Of a stretch of 64,000 nt of DNA, positions 17,801-27,168 are shown piece after piece. The notes beneath the pieces were generated by a model. It made no database searches and had not been told where the DNA came from. It worked only from the letters and a program-made list of their open reading frames with translations. The position numbers were made by a program, and so were the translations under genes. The DNA is from Fulvia fulva (lineage: Eukaryota; Ascomycota; Dothideomycetes; Mycosphaerellales; Mycosphaerellaceae). The DNA lies in assembly GCF_020509005.1 (NCBI RefSeq), contig NC_063015.1, positions 2,480,001 through 2,544,000 on the forward strand. Direction: 5' to 3'. How positions within the stretch are numbered: position 1 is the first letter of the stretch; each line of letters starts with the position of its first letter.

Positions 17801-20086
17801 TGCGCTGTAGAAACCAAGCAGTGATGTTTTCAGCATGGATGCACCTCCGCTGCCGTCTTCACTCCCTGCATCGTTGTTATCGTCATCGCCGTGGCCGGCT
17901 TCATCATCAGTGCTACTCATGGCTTCATCGGAATCGTAATCATCAGAGTCCATATCGGTCGATTCGTCTGAGGAAAGGTGCTCCTCAACAGCTGCTTCCT
18001 CGCGCGAGGGCGACGCGGAGCCCGCTGCTTGACTTCGCCTATTCGCACGCGCTCGGGTGGCACTCTCATCAAGGGCATCATCCTTCTCGGCGTCTTCGTC
18101 AATCTCGTGGTTCGCGGTACCGTCGCCCAGCATTGCGCTTAGTCCGACATCCCCCATTTCTTCGTCCTCGTCTGCTTCTCCATCTTCTCCGTCACCGCCA
18201 TCATCGCTCGTCTTGTCGGGGGGCTCGGCTTCTCGTTGTGCCAAATACGCCGCCAAAGCATCTTCGTCCATTTCGCCGCCTTCCTCAGCGTCGTCCTGCT
18301 CTGCTTCGCTTTCGGAGTCGCTCATGTTCTCTTCTCCTTCATCTTCCTGCTCTTCAGCGTCCGACTCACCGACATCTCCAGTACTATCTTCGTCCATGTC
18401 GATGTCACTGTCCTGCTCTCCTCGTTGTTTGGCCAAAAGGTTTTCGCTGTACTCCAGTTTCTTCTGCAGTTTCTCGGCTCGGATCCGCTCCTGTTCTACT
18501 TCCCAGGCACGTTTCTTCGCATCCTGCACGTAGGCTTCGACCATCTCCCACTTGGCTTTCATGTCCGCAATGACCTGTCTTTTGATTAGATCAAATCTCT
18601 TGTTCTCTTCGGCCACGATGTCCTCTTCAGTGGGTCCATGCCTTTCTTTCCATTTCTCAAGCGCTTCGTACGCGATCTTCTTTGCCTGAGTTCGATGCTG
18701 TGCCTTTTCGCGAAGTTGGAGTTGCCTCAACCAGAGTGCATGGGCCACCACATGATCGTAGTGACCGTATTGTTGAGCGGGTTCGGTCTGGCTCTCCTCT
18801 TGGTATATGCTGCAATGTTGTCTGCTCAGTATACCTCCAGGTTGTGCTTCCATCAAGAGTCGCCTACGCATCTGACCCTCTTCTGCTGCTTGCTTTGCCG
18901 CTTTCTGTGCAAAGTATTCGGCATTAGGCGGGCCTTTGTCGGTCTCCATGTACGGTTGTTGCATCTCTTGTAGCTCATACTGTTCTATGACCTGGTAGAT
19001 GGACAGTTGGGGCGGCCGAGGAGGAGTAGGTGGCTTCGCTTGTGGATGCGGAGGTGGGATGTAGTGTCTCGCAGGGTTGAACTTCAGCTTGATTCTGGGC
19101 GACGGCCTCAAAGGAGTCTTTGGAGACGAGGTTGCTGCGTTGTTCATCCGGTGCATCTTGCGGTTGATGGGTGGTGACGTTGGCGGGTCGATCTGCATGG
19201 CATCTTTGCTCGCATTGCGCTTGTGCGCTGCGGTAGGTTTGGTCTCGCTCACTGGAAAGCTGCGTGTTGGCTGGAGAGCAGCGATCTGCGCCTTGAGCTC
19301 AGCGATCTTCTTAGCACTCGCTGTGGACGTTGACGGCCGGTCCAGATTGTGTCCGTATCCGTTCGCTGGCTTCTTCCCATCCGGCTCTGCCTTCTTACTG
19401 CTTGCGCCCATGGTTTTGCCCGCAACCGGCTTCTTCTCGACATTCTGTGGCGTGCCCAGCTTGTCGACCTGCTTCTTAGTCCGCGGACTTACTCGCTTCG
19501 GTGCGTCGCCCAGCTCTCTGATGACGCGACCACTCTTGCGCTTCCCGTCCACAACCACTGTAGTCGGCCCCTCTGCTTCGAATCTCTTCCACGGCGGACT
19601 CGGCTGTCGCGAGCGTGCAGAAGTCGGCTGGCTGTCACTGCGTCCTCTGCCTTCTGTCTCACTGACCGGCTCGATCGCTTGCGGCGTTGCAGTGTTGACG
19701 CGTGCAGAGATCCGTCGTCCGTCCGCGGTCTTCAAGGTAGCGATCTTAGCCTCACCAAAGTCCCACGGAGGAGACTTGCCGCGTTTGGGTTTCTTATTAG
19801 GGCGCTTATCGCCGGGTTCAGGCGTCGAGAGCAGGGCCTCCGACTCCTTCCTCTTCGCGCTGGGTTGTGGTGCAGGCCTGACTGTCGCGCTGCCGTCGTC
19901 GTCGTCGTTGTTGCTGGCGGAGGTGGCCCCGATCGCATTGATGGTGTCGTCGGCGTCGAGGTCGCCATTCTCCTCGGATTTGATGGGTCGCCCAGCAAGA
20001 TCGGGTGCCTGGGATGTGGGTGCTGACTCTCGCGACGTCGACTGGAGACTTGTTTCCTCCACGTCCGGAGCAGACGTCGCGTCCAT
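14894..20086 (-). CDS. SWR1: SWR1-type chromatin-remodelling ATPase (Swi2/Snf2, INO80 subfamily)
   Basis: Single exon, 1730 residues from the ATG at 20086; a frame extension upstream lacks an ATG. SWR1 replaces H2A with H2A.Z in nucleosomes using ATP. In order: a basic, proline-rich N-terminus; an HSA domain (about 435-530, ALWLRQLQLREKAQ...), the platform for actin-related proteins; a very acidic region (about 550-845); the helicase N-lobe with ADEMGLGKT (about 897) and DEAH (about 1010, LILDEAHNIRN); a long insertion between lobes, the INO80/SWR1 hallmark; and the C-lobe (about 1440-1590, LDGSTPVERRQ, RAHRIGQ). The C-terminus is basic. All helicase motifs appear intact. It is transcribed divergently from NDUFB8 across about 340 bp. 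Confidence 0.95.
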   Translation of the reverse strand: MDATSAPDVEETSLQSTSRESAPTSQAPDLAGRPIKSEENGDLDADDTINAIGATSASNNDDDDGSATVRPAPQPSAKRKESEALLSTPEPGDKRPNKKPKRGKSPPWDFGEAKIATLKTADGRRISARVNTATPQAIEPVSETEGRGRSDSQPTSARSRQPSPPWKRFEAEGPTTVVVDGKRKSGRVIRELGDAPKRVSPRTKKQVDKLGTPQNVEKKPVAGKTMGASSKKAEPDGKKPANGYGHNLDRPSTSTASAKKIAELKAQIAALQPTRSFPVSETKPTAAHKRNASKDAMQIDPPTSPPINRKMHRMNNAATSSPKTPLRPSPRIKLKFNPARHYIPPPHPQAKPPTPPRPPQLSIYQVIEQYELQEMQQPYMETDKGPPNAEYFAQKAAKQAAEEGQMRRRLLMEAQPGGILSRQHCSIYQEESQTEPAQQYGHYDHVVAHALWLRQLQLREKAQHRTQAKKIAYEALEKWKERHGPTEEDIVAEENKRFDLIKRQVIADMKAKWEMVEAYVQDAKKRAWEVEQERIRAEKLQKKLEYSENLLAKQRGEQDSDIDMDEDSTGDVGESDAEEQEDEGEENMSDSESEAEQDDAEEGGEMDEDALAAYLAQREAEPPDKTSDDGGDGEDGEADEDEEMGDVGLSAMLGDGTANHEIDEDAEKDDALDESATRARANRRSQAAGSASPSREEAAVEEHLSSDESTDMDSDDYDSDEAMSSTDDEAGHGDDDNNDAGSEDGSGGASMLKTSLLGFYSAKELRDQAGGLPTPMTSVEGGGEDTENARSGSEAISIEKADVDMSIDKIETAEHSAEGSIMDPEPELINSEPQTVSNDVDVKEDHDDDVEDMETVEDQTTKNLVPIPSLLRGTLRTYQHAGLDWLASLYRNGTNGILADEMGLGKTIQTISVLAHLAEVHEVWEAHLVIVPTSVILNWVTEFQKFLPGFRVLGYYGTAEERQQKRKGWTNDPHHENKEKRGYNVVITSYNVAMQDINAIRNVQWHYLILDEAHNIRNFNSQRWQVLIRLRTRARLLLTGTPLQNDLAEVWSLLTFLTAGDDDRSHGELEEFLGHWKDPVKEIFDQGVQKISENAQRVVDQLHISLRPFLLRRKKSEVEKDLPKKTESVVVCKLSKRQRQLYQDYMGLAETKATLAKGSGVQAGAVLLSLRRVCNHPDLFDPRPIQTSFAMEFSPLETYNPRERLVRQLLGTKEDFSNGLLLIGRESQKRAAVQRSKRLSASSLLQRQIDDILANSMDESPDPATLAGARALQRLRQRDQTLQQIRACIRATDSAISAAPVYGADLRELVTVQREGSYLFSPRTLPPPHYRYLQGRMKVGHRPLRFEHPVDWHLAASTRLQQDVATHISYAERLQDTIVRFAFVPPAVTVPILDFAIPAVVQDVLRVSPAYPTDGDWGHEARIRTSIAFPDRRLLVYDSGKLQRLVYLLRELQAKGSRSLIFTQMTGTLNVLEQFLNLLNLPYLRLDGSTPVERRQLYSAEFNRPDSKYQCMILSSRAGGVGLNLTGASSVIFYDLDWNPQMDRQCMDRAHRIGQVRDVEVYKMVSEKTVEENILRRANQKSLLDQTIIQEGHFTTEYTRKRDDDEEGDDEVGAAIDKFLGGEERTNTKALESVEDREDVQAAQQAAKEDRQDDVDFAERSSKGPSKANTPGPGLTEEDNLDDEELQGHVDKYMIKYMENMLKDWVYVPPPVRKLDKHGRDPSHRPKRKR

Positions 20087-20430
20087 CGAAAACAGCCACT
20101 TCTCCTGCTGCACGCGTCATAGCAAGTATCAGCCTGCTCGATCCATTCGATGAGTGTGCGCTCTGATATGTCTGTCAACTATGAATCTCAGGCTGAAGCC
20201 GCGTGTTTGCAGTGTAATGTGGAAGAAAGTGTCTCCCTCACATGAAATCCCAACTGTCCTGCCGACACGCGAGGGGCGGCCGAATCCTTGCAAATTGCGG
20301 GTAGCGCCGCTCGGCAGGGCGCACTTTTGCATCCACAGCATCACCACACACTACACAGCTATTGACGCGCCGGGGAGCGTCTCGGCCAACAGTGATACTT
20401 CCAGACCTCAACACGCACGTCTACTTCACG
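20087..20430. promoter_or_regulatory. Divergent promoter region SWR1 / NDUFB8
   Basis: These 344 bp separate two diverging start codons and must carry both promoters. No TATA-like element is obvious. Confidence 0.5.
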
Positions 20431-21186
20431 ATGGCGAGCCTCCGATCAGCGCTGCGTGCGGCGCCTCGAGCCCAATTCGTCCGCCCAGCGACCGTCTCAC
20501 GATTCGCACCACGCAGCTATGCTACAGTAGCTCCCAATCCAGCCACGGACAGCAAGTCGCCAGCACAGGTAGAGCAAGCACAAGAGGATGTGACGCTTCT
20601 TGGTGGTCAGGGTGTAGACCCAAACATGGTAGGCATTCTCCGAGGGCGAAGCAAGAGAGCACCGGACAAGGACGAGAGGGGCAGAAAGAAACGAGAGATA
20701 CGGGCAGGAGATTACATTGTGCAGAACATAGGCTGATTTGTATCTTCGCAGAACGGCAACTACCCAGACCCATCGCAAACATCCGCCCTTCCCCTCAAGC
20801 GCCAGTTCCGTGACCCATACGCAGACTGGTGGGACAAGCAAGAACGACGAAACTACGGCGAGCCCGTACACGAGGACAACGATATTCTCGGAATCTTCAC
20901 ACCAGAGGAGTATACACATTTCAAGCCAGCTTGGGGTGGAGTCCTAGTTGTATGTTCAGACAACCAATCACAGCCAACGCACGGGTCACTAACACTTTCC
21001 TCACAGGGCGCATTCGTAGCCTCAGTCGGCGTACTCTGCGCAGTTGTCTACAGATATTACCCAGACAAACCATCAGTCTCACGGACATTCCCAGACGGGC
21101 TGGAGGCAGAGCTCGGTGGTCCACTAGCGAGACCTGCGCGCAAGGATAACGAGGGTCCTGCTCCGCTTGACAGATCTGTGGTATAG
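20431..21186 (+). CDS. NDUFB8: NADH:ubiquinone oxidoreductase subunit NDUFB8/ASHI type
   Basis: Exons 20431-20628, 20752-20949 and 21007-21186 give 191 residues; all junctions are phase 0 GT-AG. The protein is an accessory subunit of the membrane arm of mitochondrial complex I. The N-terminus is a basic, Arg/Ala/Ser-rich presequence (MASLRSALRAAPRAQFVR). The conserved core follows: NGNYPDP, then RQFRDPYADWWDKQERRN, then GEPVHEDNDILGIFTPEEY. One transmembrane helix (VGAFVASVGVLCAVVYRYY) precedes the conserved YPDKPSVSRTFPDGLEAELGG. Splice sites were chosen because they restore this core exactly. The gene converges with the dehydrogenase gene, leaving only 60 bp between stops. Confidence 0.92.
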
Positions 21187-21246
21187 GCTGGTGAGAACGT
21201 GTATATACTAAGACGAAGACTTCCATTTGTGTCACTGCATGACCTC

Positions 21247-22408
21247 TTAATTCTCAAGAGGTAGGCCAACGGCCTCATAGCTCAACTTCCACAGCTTCTC
21301 CTCCGCCTCAGGATCATACACATGCGGACCGTATCCTGCCGCACCGACTTCTGCGTCAGGTGCCATCGGACCACATTCAGAACACTCAGCGAGATACCGA
21401 CCACCGTTACCCTTCTCGAAGTGCGGCTCGAGAGCAGCCCAGACTTGCGTCGCGGCACCTTGTGGCGGGCTCTTCATGATGTGCGCCCTCTTATCAAGTC
21501 CCAAAGTTTCGTAGTCATCTTGATCCAAGTGGCGTCCGAGGTCGGTCATGATGCCACCTGGATGCAGCGAGAGACCGCGAAGGTTCTTAGACCCATAGTG
21601 GCGCTCGATTGAGCTTGCCATGTAGATGTTGGCAGTTTTGCTTTGGCCATACGCGACCCACTTCTGGTAAGACCCTTCTTTGGACCAATTAATGTCGTCG
21701 AAGTTGATGCCGCTGTAGCGGTGTCCTGCTGAGGAGACGCAGATTACGCGGCTGGTTGTGCCGTCTTTTGCGGCGGATTTCAGGAGGACAGGCTGCTGGT
21801 CGTTAGTATAGGATAGAACGACAGATATCTATGACCGACCTTTAGCAGCTGAAAGAGGAGGAAGTGAGCAAAATGGCTTCGCATCTGTTAGCTTGCATAT
21901 CTCGATGGCAGGGCACAAGCAATGAGGTCCAGGCATCCACTTACTTGGTTCCGATCTGGGTCTCAAAGCCATCCTTGGTCTTGCCATAGGGGCAAGCCAT
22001 AACCCCAGCATTGTTGATCAGAATATTCAGCTGGCTCGAGCTCTTCTTGAAGTCCTCGGCACCGGCTCGAACACTGCCCAGAGAGTCGAGATGAATCTCA
22101 AGCGCCTCAGGTCGCGGCGTGTCCTTGTTCTGACCGTTGGAGACAATGTCGTCGATGATCTTCTCAAGCTTGGGTATATCGCGTGCTGTCAAGAACAGCT
22201 TTGCGCCAGTCTCATAGAGAGCCTTTGCAGTCTCAATGCCCAGACCGGCCGAGCATCCTGTGATGAGGACTGCCTTGCCTTTGAGCTTGCCGGCAGCGTT
22301 GAGATCCTTGACGATCTGAAGTGCGGTAGGACGTTGGTCGCCAGGTCCTTTTGTCTCTGCGTGAAGGGTAGCATATGGCTCATATGGCTCTTTTGGTGCG
22401 AAGGACAT
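21247..22408 (-). CDS. Short-chain dehydrogenase/reductase (WWOX/retinol-dehydrogenase-like)
   Basis: Exons 21945-22408, 21840-21876 and 21247-21792 encode 348 residues. The classical SDR signatures are present: TGCSAGLG for cofactor binding, NNAGV, the catalytic serine in VSSAGHR, and YGQSK for the catalytic Tyr and Lys. The tiny 37-nt middle exon restores GTNHFAHFLLFQLL, a standard SDR segment. The second intron has a weak donor (gtcggt) but a perfect branch site (TACTAAC). Substrate is unknown; the family reduces carbonyls or oxidises alcohols with NAD(P)H and is widespread in fungi. The start ATG opens a conserved MSFAPKEPYEPY leader. It diverges from the HPM1-like gene. Confidence 0.85.
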
Positions 22409-22752
22409 GTTTGCTTTCTTGGTGTGAGGAGTTGACTTGTGTCGGGTTGTGCCAAGGCCGTGATGTTCTGTTATGTGGGAAAGAGTCGAGAGAATGTTGC
22501 TTCACTTGCCTTGATATAACGATTTCGCTTCGGCGACTATTCAACGGCAGTTCCGACCTTGCGAGGCACGAGATGTGCCCTATGGGTGATGCTGTGCTCG
22601 AAGCGTTCCTGCCGATGGAGTTATGCTTTCAGCTCCGGCTCGTGCAGATGAGCTTGACCTGATGCGGGATAATAAGCGAGGCATCGTCCAGAAATTCCAT
22701 GCAGTCGTATCTTGCGGCCGCAGCTGACAACTTCTGCATACAGGCAACCATC
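22409..22752. promoter_or_regulatory. Divergent promoter region, dehydrogenase / methyltransferase
   Basis: These 344 bp lie between divergent start codons. No specific element is recognised. Confidence 0.45.
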
Positions 22753-24006
22753 ATGGCGTTTCAATTCGGGTTTGCGAATGACGAAGGCAGCGATGATGAT
22801 GGTGCCATGGACACAGGAAGCGGTGTCAAGAGTTGTCCCGTCGCCGCTGCTGAGAACCCCGTGCCTGTGAAACAACACACGCTGGAAGAACTGGTAGGTA
22901 TGCACTTCTCAACGTTTCCTTTCTAGTCTGACCGATATACAAACACATCTCCACTGTTCAAGCCGTCTCTTGTGTTGATAGATTGTGCAGCATCGCCTCC
23001 CAACCATGCCGTCCTAACCGGCAGTACTGACTCTCCTCCAGCTTGCGACTCTACCTGAGAGAATAAGCTACACAACAGTCAAAGTCGAATCGCCACTAGG
23101 TCGCATCGCATACATACCTCGACGGGAACTGTTCGATGTGCGACTACAACTACTACAAGAAGACGGCAGCTCCAGTGATCAGGTGATCGATCAGCTAGAG
23201 AACTCCGATCTTCGTGCCGGAGTGTACGAAGGCGGCTTCAAGACATGGGAATGCTCAATCGATCTGGCCAGTCTACTACTAGATCGGGGTCCTCGCAAAG
23301 ATATCGACGAGCTCGTCCGGTGTGACCAAGTCGTTGAGGTAAGCTTTCCATCGATGCCTTGGTGCTGTTGCCATGCTGACAATGACCTCAGCTGGGTGCA
23401 GGGAGTGCCTTGCCTGCCTCTATCCTCTTCCGCCATGCTGTGCAGAATGCAGTGACTGGACTCACGTTCACGCTTGCAGACTACAATGAGGACGTTTTGC
23501 GGCTGGTGACGCTGCCGAATATGCTCCTGACTTGGGCTGCGAGCACAGAAATTCAGGACTCTGAATCAGAACTACCACGTTCTGACAGTGAAAGCCAAGG
23601 CGACTTGGAAATCACACCAGCGTTAATAGAACGTTTCAAAGCGGACCTGGCATCGAAGAACATCATCATAAATTTCCTCTCCGGTCCATGGTCATCAACA
23701 CTGGCAGATCTCATCCCACAATCGGCGCCAGACATGGGTTTGGTCATCCTGGCTGCAGAAACGATATACAGCCCTGCTTCTACTGTGGCCTTCGTCGATC
23801 TACTGGCGATTCTATTGAAGCGTGTAAAGATGGCAAAAGCCATGATCGGCGCGAAGCGAATGTACTTTGGTGTCGGCGGCTCCGTAGACGGTCTCAAAGC
23901 TGCCTGTCGAGACAAAGGCGCAGTAGCATACGAGATCGAGAACCACGGAGTACCCGGCATGGAAGGCGGCATTGGAAGAGCCTTGATCGAGATACAAATG
24001 TACTGA
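22753..24006 (+). CDS. HPM1: HPM1/METTL18-like protein-histidine N-methyltransferase
   Basis: Exons 22753-22893, 23042-23338 and 23392-24006 yield 350 residues with phase 0 junctions. Yeast Hpm1 and human METTL18 methylate a histidine of ribosomal protein uL3. The N-terminal MAFQFGFANDE is typical of the family. Motif I for S-adenosylmethionine (VVELGAGSALPA) is created across the second splice, which supports the gene model. Later motifs include LADYNEDVLRLVTLPN, the segment INFLSGPW, and a C-terminal core AETIYSPAS. The first intron (148 bp) is longer than the others. The gene converges with the small gene at 24097. Confidence 0.85.
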
Positions 24007-24096
24007 TGCGAAAGAGCAGTCATAGACGGCGTTCAATTCATGGTACAGTATCCATCACGCGGTGTTACAGCGTGGAAACATCTACATCGACTTTAT

Positions 24097-24591
24097 CTAT
24101 GCTGTCCTGCCACCGGTGCCTCCTTGGCTGGCATTCGAATCACCACCTCCAGGGCGGATGGTCTCTCCACCTTGTCTGATGTTTCCGCGAATCGCATCGT
24201 CACCACCGTTCTGGTCCGCATAGATGCGAGCCTTGTCCTCTGGGCCACCTACACCCTCGAAGTCGCCGGCTTTCGTGGGCTTGCCGGTGCCTGGGTTGAT
24301 GCTGCCGCCCTCCTCGAGTGGGATCTGGCGGTTGTCGCCGGCGCCCTGGCCGCCGATCTGTACTGTGCTGCCGGGGAACTTGCTGATTACATCCTCATTG
24401 ACACCGGATTCGCGTGCTGGAGAAAGTGTTAGACATCGGGGACTGCTTCGAGGTTATCAAGGGTGCTTACCACTGTCGCTCAGGTTGCTGCTCTGGTCCT
24501 TAACATTGCCCTTAGCTTGTTGTGTGTTGAGGTCGCGCTCGGCTTGCTTTGCAATGTCGATTGGATCTTGTCCCTTGTATTCGGCAGACAT
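24097..24591 (-). CDS. Small hydrophilic, Gly-rich hypothetical protein
   Basis: Exons 24471-24591 and 24097-24416 give 146 residues; the 54-bp intron has gtaagc and ctccag borders and a TCTAAC branch site. The sequence starts MSAEYKGQDPIDIAKQAERD, continues with a conserved-looking ESGVNEDVISKFPGSTVQ segment, and ends in a Gly/Asn-rich, charged tail. It lacks hydrophobic segments and cysteines and is probably disordered, reminiscent of stress-type hydrophilins. Similar short proteins are common in Pezizomycotina, from memory; no biochemical role is known to me. Confidence 0.75.
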
Positions 24592-25137
24592 GGTGGTTAA
24601 TGTTTCTTTCTGGTATTGGATTGGGTTCTGGTGTTCAAAGCTGGTCAAAGCTGGTCAACTTGATCAGATGGATTGTATCTTTCGACAGTATGGTGAGTGC
24701 AAAGAACGAGCTCGAAAGAGCTACTTGTACCTGTGCATTGAAAAGTGTCGAGCTTGCCATATGATGACGCATAGCGATGTCATGTGGAGGGTCAAGTGAA
24801 GCCCGGCGGAACAACTGCGGTGACGATCTTTCATGCAGGTATCGATGGCTCGCGTGCTCCAGAATCTGTTGTCATGTTTCCACCAAGGTGCTTGGTTGAC
24901 GATCAAGGCATCGTTGGCTACTCATGTGAAGTCACGTAAGACCGGGGCTTCAAGAATTGATCTGCTGAACCTTGCAATGCGTCTCAACGACAGAAGTTAT
25001 TTGCACAAACGCAACTATTATTGTTTCGCTGGCCAAAGATCTCACAGCCTGTCGTAAATTGTACCAACGTGCGGGTTTCCAGGAAACACCACCAACGCCT
25101 CGCTCGCTAATTCCAGATTTAAATGTCAGATGCCGAA
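24592..25137. other. Intergenic region
   Basis: The 546 bp between two minus-strand genes contain the promoter of the small protein gene and the 3' flank of the next gene. A perfect 11-bp direct repeat (caaagctggt, 24637-24656) is seen and nothing else. Confidence 0.4.
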
Positions 25138-27168
25138 TCAGGCAGCCCGGTCGCCATCGGCTTCGAAGGAGAATTGGCGATGCAGTGTCTTGTCTCGAGC
25201 TTCCAGTGGTTGATTGGTCTCTACAATCTCTTCAGGATTCACTCGTCGAGGTTCTCTAATGCCTTCGTTGACGGCCGATGCGGAGCCTGAAGAGGCCTCC
25301 ACACCATTGTAGATCATCTCTCGCCTTGCTATTGCCTCTTTCTCGCTCAGTGCTTTGCCGTCTTTCTCTCGAATGGCAGGCATGTCACCAGGCATCTCAT
25401 GGACCTGCAATTCACGGCTATCTGCTTCACTCGCGGTAACAGTCAAAGGTGAGAAAGGCAGGCCACTCTGTGCGCTGGAGTGTGTTCCTTCTCCGGCCGA
25501 AGTTGGGGTAGAAACGCCACCAGGAAAGTATCCTCCGCTCGACGGCGAGCCTGGAGTGCAAGGGGCAGTCGAGCCATGAGCAGAAAGCAGTCGCTTGTGT
25601 TCAGTCATCGGTGCGTATGACCCTTCCAATTCGGCCTTCGGGTAGACTTTGGTGCTTCGCTGTCGTCCTATGCCACCCACTTCGCCTGCGTCGGAATCTG
25701 TGTTTTCGCCATCGATGGATTTTCCCGATTGTCTTTTCCGTCGCACAAGGAAGAACACCATGACGGTGAGAACAGCTATGCCAGCGACTGCACCTACAGC
25801 GATTCCAGCCTTTGCGCCGGCCGAGAGTCCGCTCGATGACCCACCGGTTGGGTTAGACCCTCCGGAACCTCCTCCGTTGGCATTGTCTTCGCCTGGTATG
25901 ATGGGAACAAGATGTTGCTCAGGAGCCTCGACCCAGTCCACTTGCGATACATTGAATAACCCAGATTCCCAGTCAACCGATATGTAAGCTTCTTGTAAGA
26001 AAGTGCGCCCAAGTGTATACTGTGTGTCGTTTTGTGCCTGTTGTAAAGGAAAGTAGCGTGTGGCGTTCGCAAGACCTCTGTATGGCGGCCGTGCCTGTAG
26101 ATCAAAGGCCGCATAAGGCAATGTGATCTGTACTGTCGACCCGCCAGACAGTGTCCGCGCAAGTGAAAATGTTATATTTGGATTCCTCTGCAGCAAAGTT
26201 TCATGAAGGGCATCGTTGACCAGGTATAGCTTTGAAGAATTGTCGTACACCAGCGAGAACTCTTGCTCAAACACTTGACAAGCTGCTGCAGGTAGCCATA
26301 TCTGCGGCACAGAGCTGTCGATGTATGCGTATACGGCGTTGGGGAGTAACTCTGTGGCCGTAGGGTTTGACTCAAGCTGTGAGGGTGTACTGATTGACTG
26401 GATAGCCACCACAATGTCTCGGTCATTGTCTGCAGCAAAGGTGAATGTTTGGTCATTGGGGACGAACTTTGATGTATCGTAGCCACCCAGGACCAGCGAG
26501 GCTAGAACGCCAGTGAATCGGTAAATTGCGCCAGCTGTATATCCAAAAGATAGACTGGCAATGTATCCTTCGTCCTTGAGTATCTGCATGTAGCTTGGCG
26601 CAGGATCGTTGAAGCTGGAGAAGTTGGTTGGCTTTGGATTGACGCCTAGAAACCCGAGATAGAAGTCCTCCACAGCCATTCCACCGAGCGTGGTGTTCTT
26701 CAACGTAGGCCCTTCCTCGCCCTGGCCCCCCAGTCCCACTGTATCATATCCGTATATTGCATTACTGTCGAAGCCAAGATTTCTCCCCATGTGCGAGTCG
26801 TATATGCCCACTCTATCGAACGTCGACGAGGCCGACTCGTTGAAGAGCCAACCCCTCGCGTCCGCGCACGCCTCTTGATCTGTGGCCGCCTGGCATCCTT
26901 GTGGCAGTATAACCAATGTCTGATACGAGGCGAAGGACAAGTATGTTCTCACATACTGCTGCGGAGTGCCCACGCGTAACGTGAATGTTGACCAGGAGCC
27001 GTCTATGCCGTCCCAGTTCTGGTCTGGCGCAATGAAGATGGGTGCTGGGATGGAGGCATTGTGTTCTCTGCGCAACTGCAGCAGCTGTTGTCCTAGTGCG
27101 TGCGACACGCACAACGCCAGGACTGCGCTGGGCAAGGACAAGGTGCGCGCAACGAGGGAGGAGGGCAT
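25138..27168 (-). CDS. Membrane-anchored aspartic-protease-like protein, catalytic motifs altered
   Basis: Single exon, 676 residues from the ATG at 27168; the frame opens earlier but without ATG. A signal peptide (MPSSLVARTLSLPSAVLALC) precedes a pepsin-fold (A1) domain of about 390 residues, recognised by WSTFTLRVGTPQQYVRTYL, FNDPAPSYMQIL, YTLGRTFLQEAYISVDW and a second-lobe YIDSSVPQIWLP. A Gly/Ser linker, one transmembrane helix (AGIAVGAVAGIAVLTVMVFFLV), a KRK stop-transfer signal and a cytoplasmic tail of about 180 residues follow. The first catalytic D-T-G is absent (the position reads LSFASYQT) and the second reads D-S-S, so the protein is probably not a protease. It may instead bind or sense extracellular ligands; that is inference. 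Confidence 0.85.
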   Translation of the reverse strand: MPSSLVARTLSLPSAVLALCVSHALGQQLLQLRREHNASIPAPIFIAPDQNWDGIDGSWSTFTLRVGTPQQYVRTYLSFASYQTLVILPQGCQAATDQEACADARGWLFNESASSTFDRVGIYDSHMGRNLGFDSNAIYGYDTVGLGGQGEEGPTLKNTTLGGMAVEDFYLGFLGVNPKPTNFSSFNDPAPSYMQILKDEGYIASLSFGYTAGAIYRFTGVLASLVLGGYDTSKFVPNDQTFTFAADNDRDIVVAIQSISTPSQLESNPTATELLPNAVYAYIDSSVPQIWLPAAACQVFEQEFSLVYDNSSKLYLVNDALHETLLQRNPNITFSLARTLSGGSTVQITLPYAAFDLQARPPYRGLANATRYFPLQQAQNDTQYTLGRTFLQEAYISVDWESGLFNVSQVDWVEAPEQHLVPIIPGEDNANGGGSGGSNPTGGSSSGLSAGAKAGIAVGAVAGIAVLTVMVFFLVRRKRQSGKSIDGENTDSDAGEVGGIGRQRSTKVYPKAELEGSYAPMTEHKRLLSAHGSTAPCTPGSPSSGGYFPGGVSTPTSAGEGTHSSAQSGLPFSPLTVTASEADSRELQVHEMPGDMPAIREKDGKALSEKEAIARREMIYNGVEASSGSASAVNEGIREPRRVNPEEIVETNQPLEARDKTLHRQFSFEADGDRAA

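Noticed and set aside
19077..20153. Long plus-strand open frame (about 358 codons) opposite the SWR1 N-terminus
   Set aside because: It is antisense to the biased, low-complexity coding region of SWR1, has no motifs and no independent start context. It is a compositional shadow.
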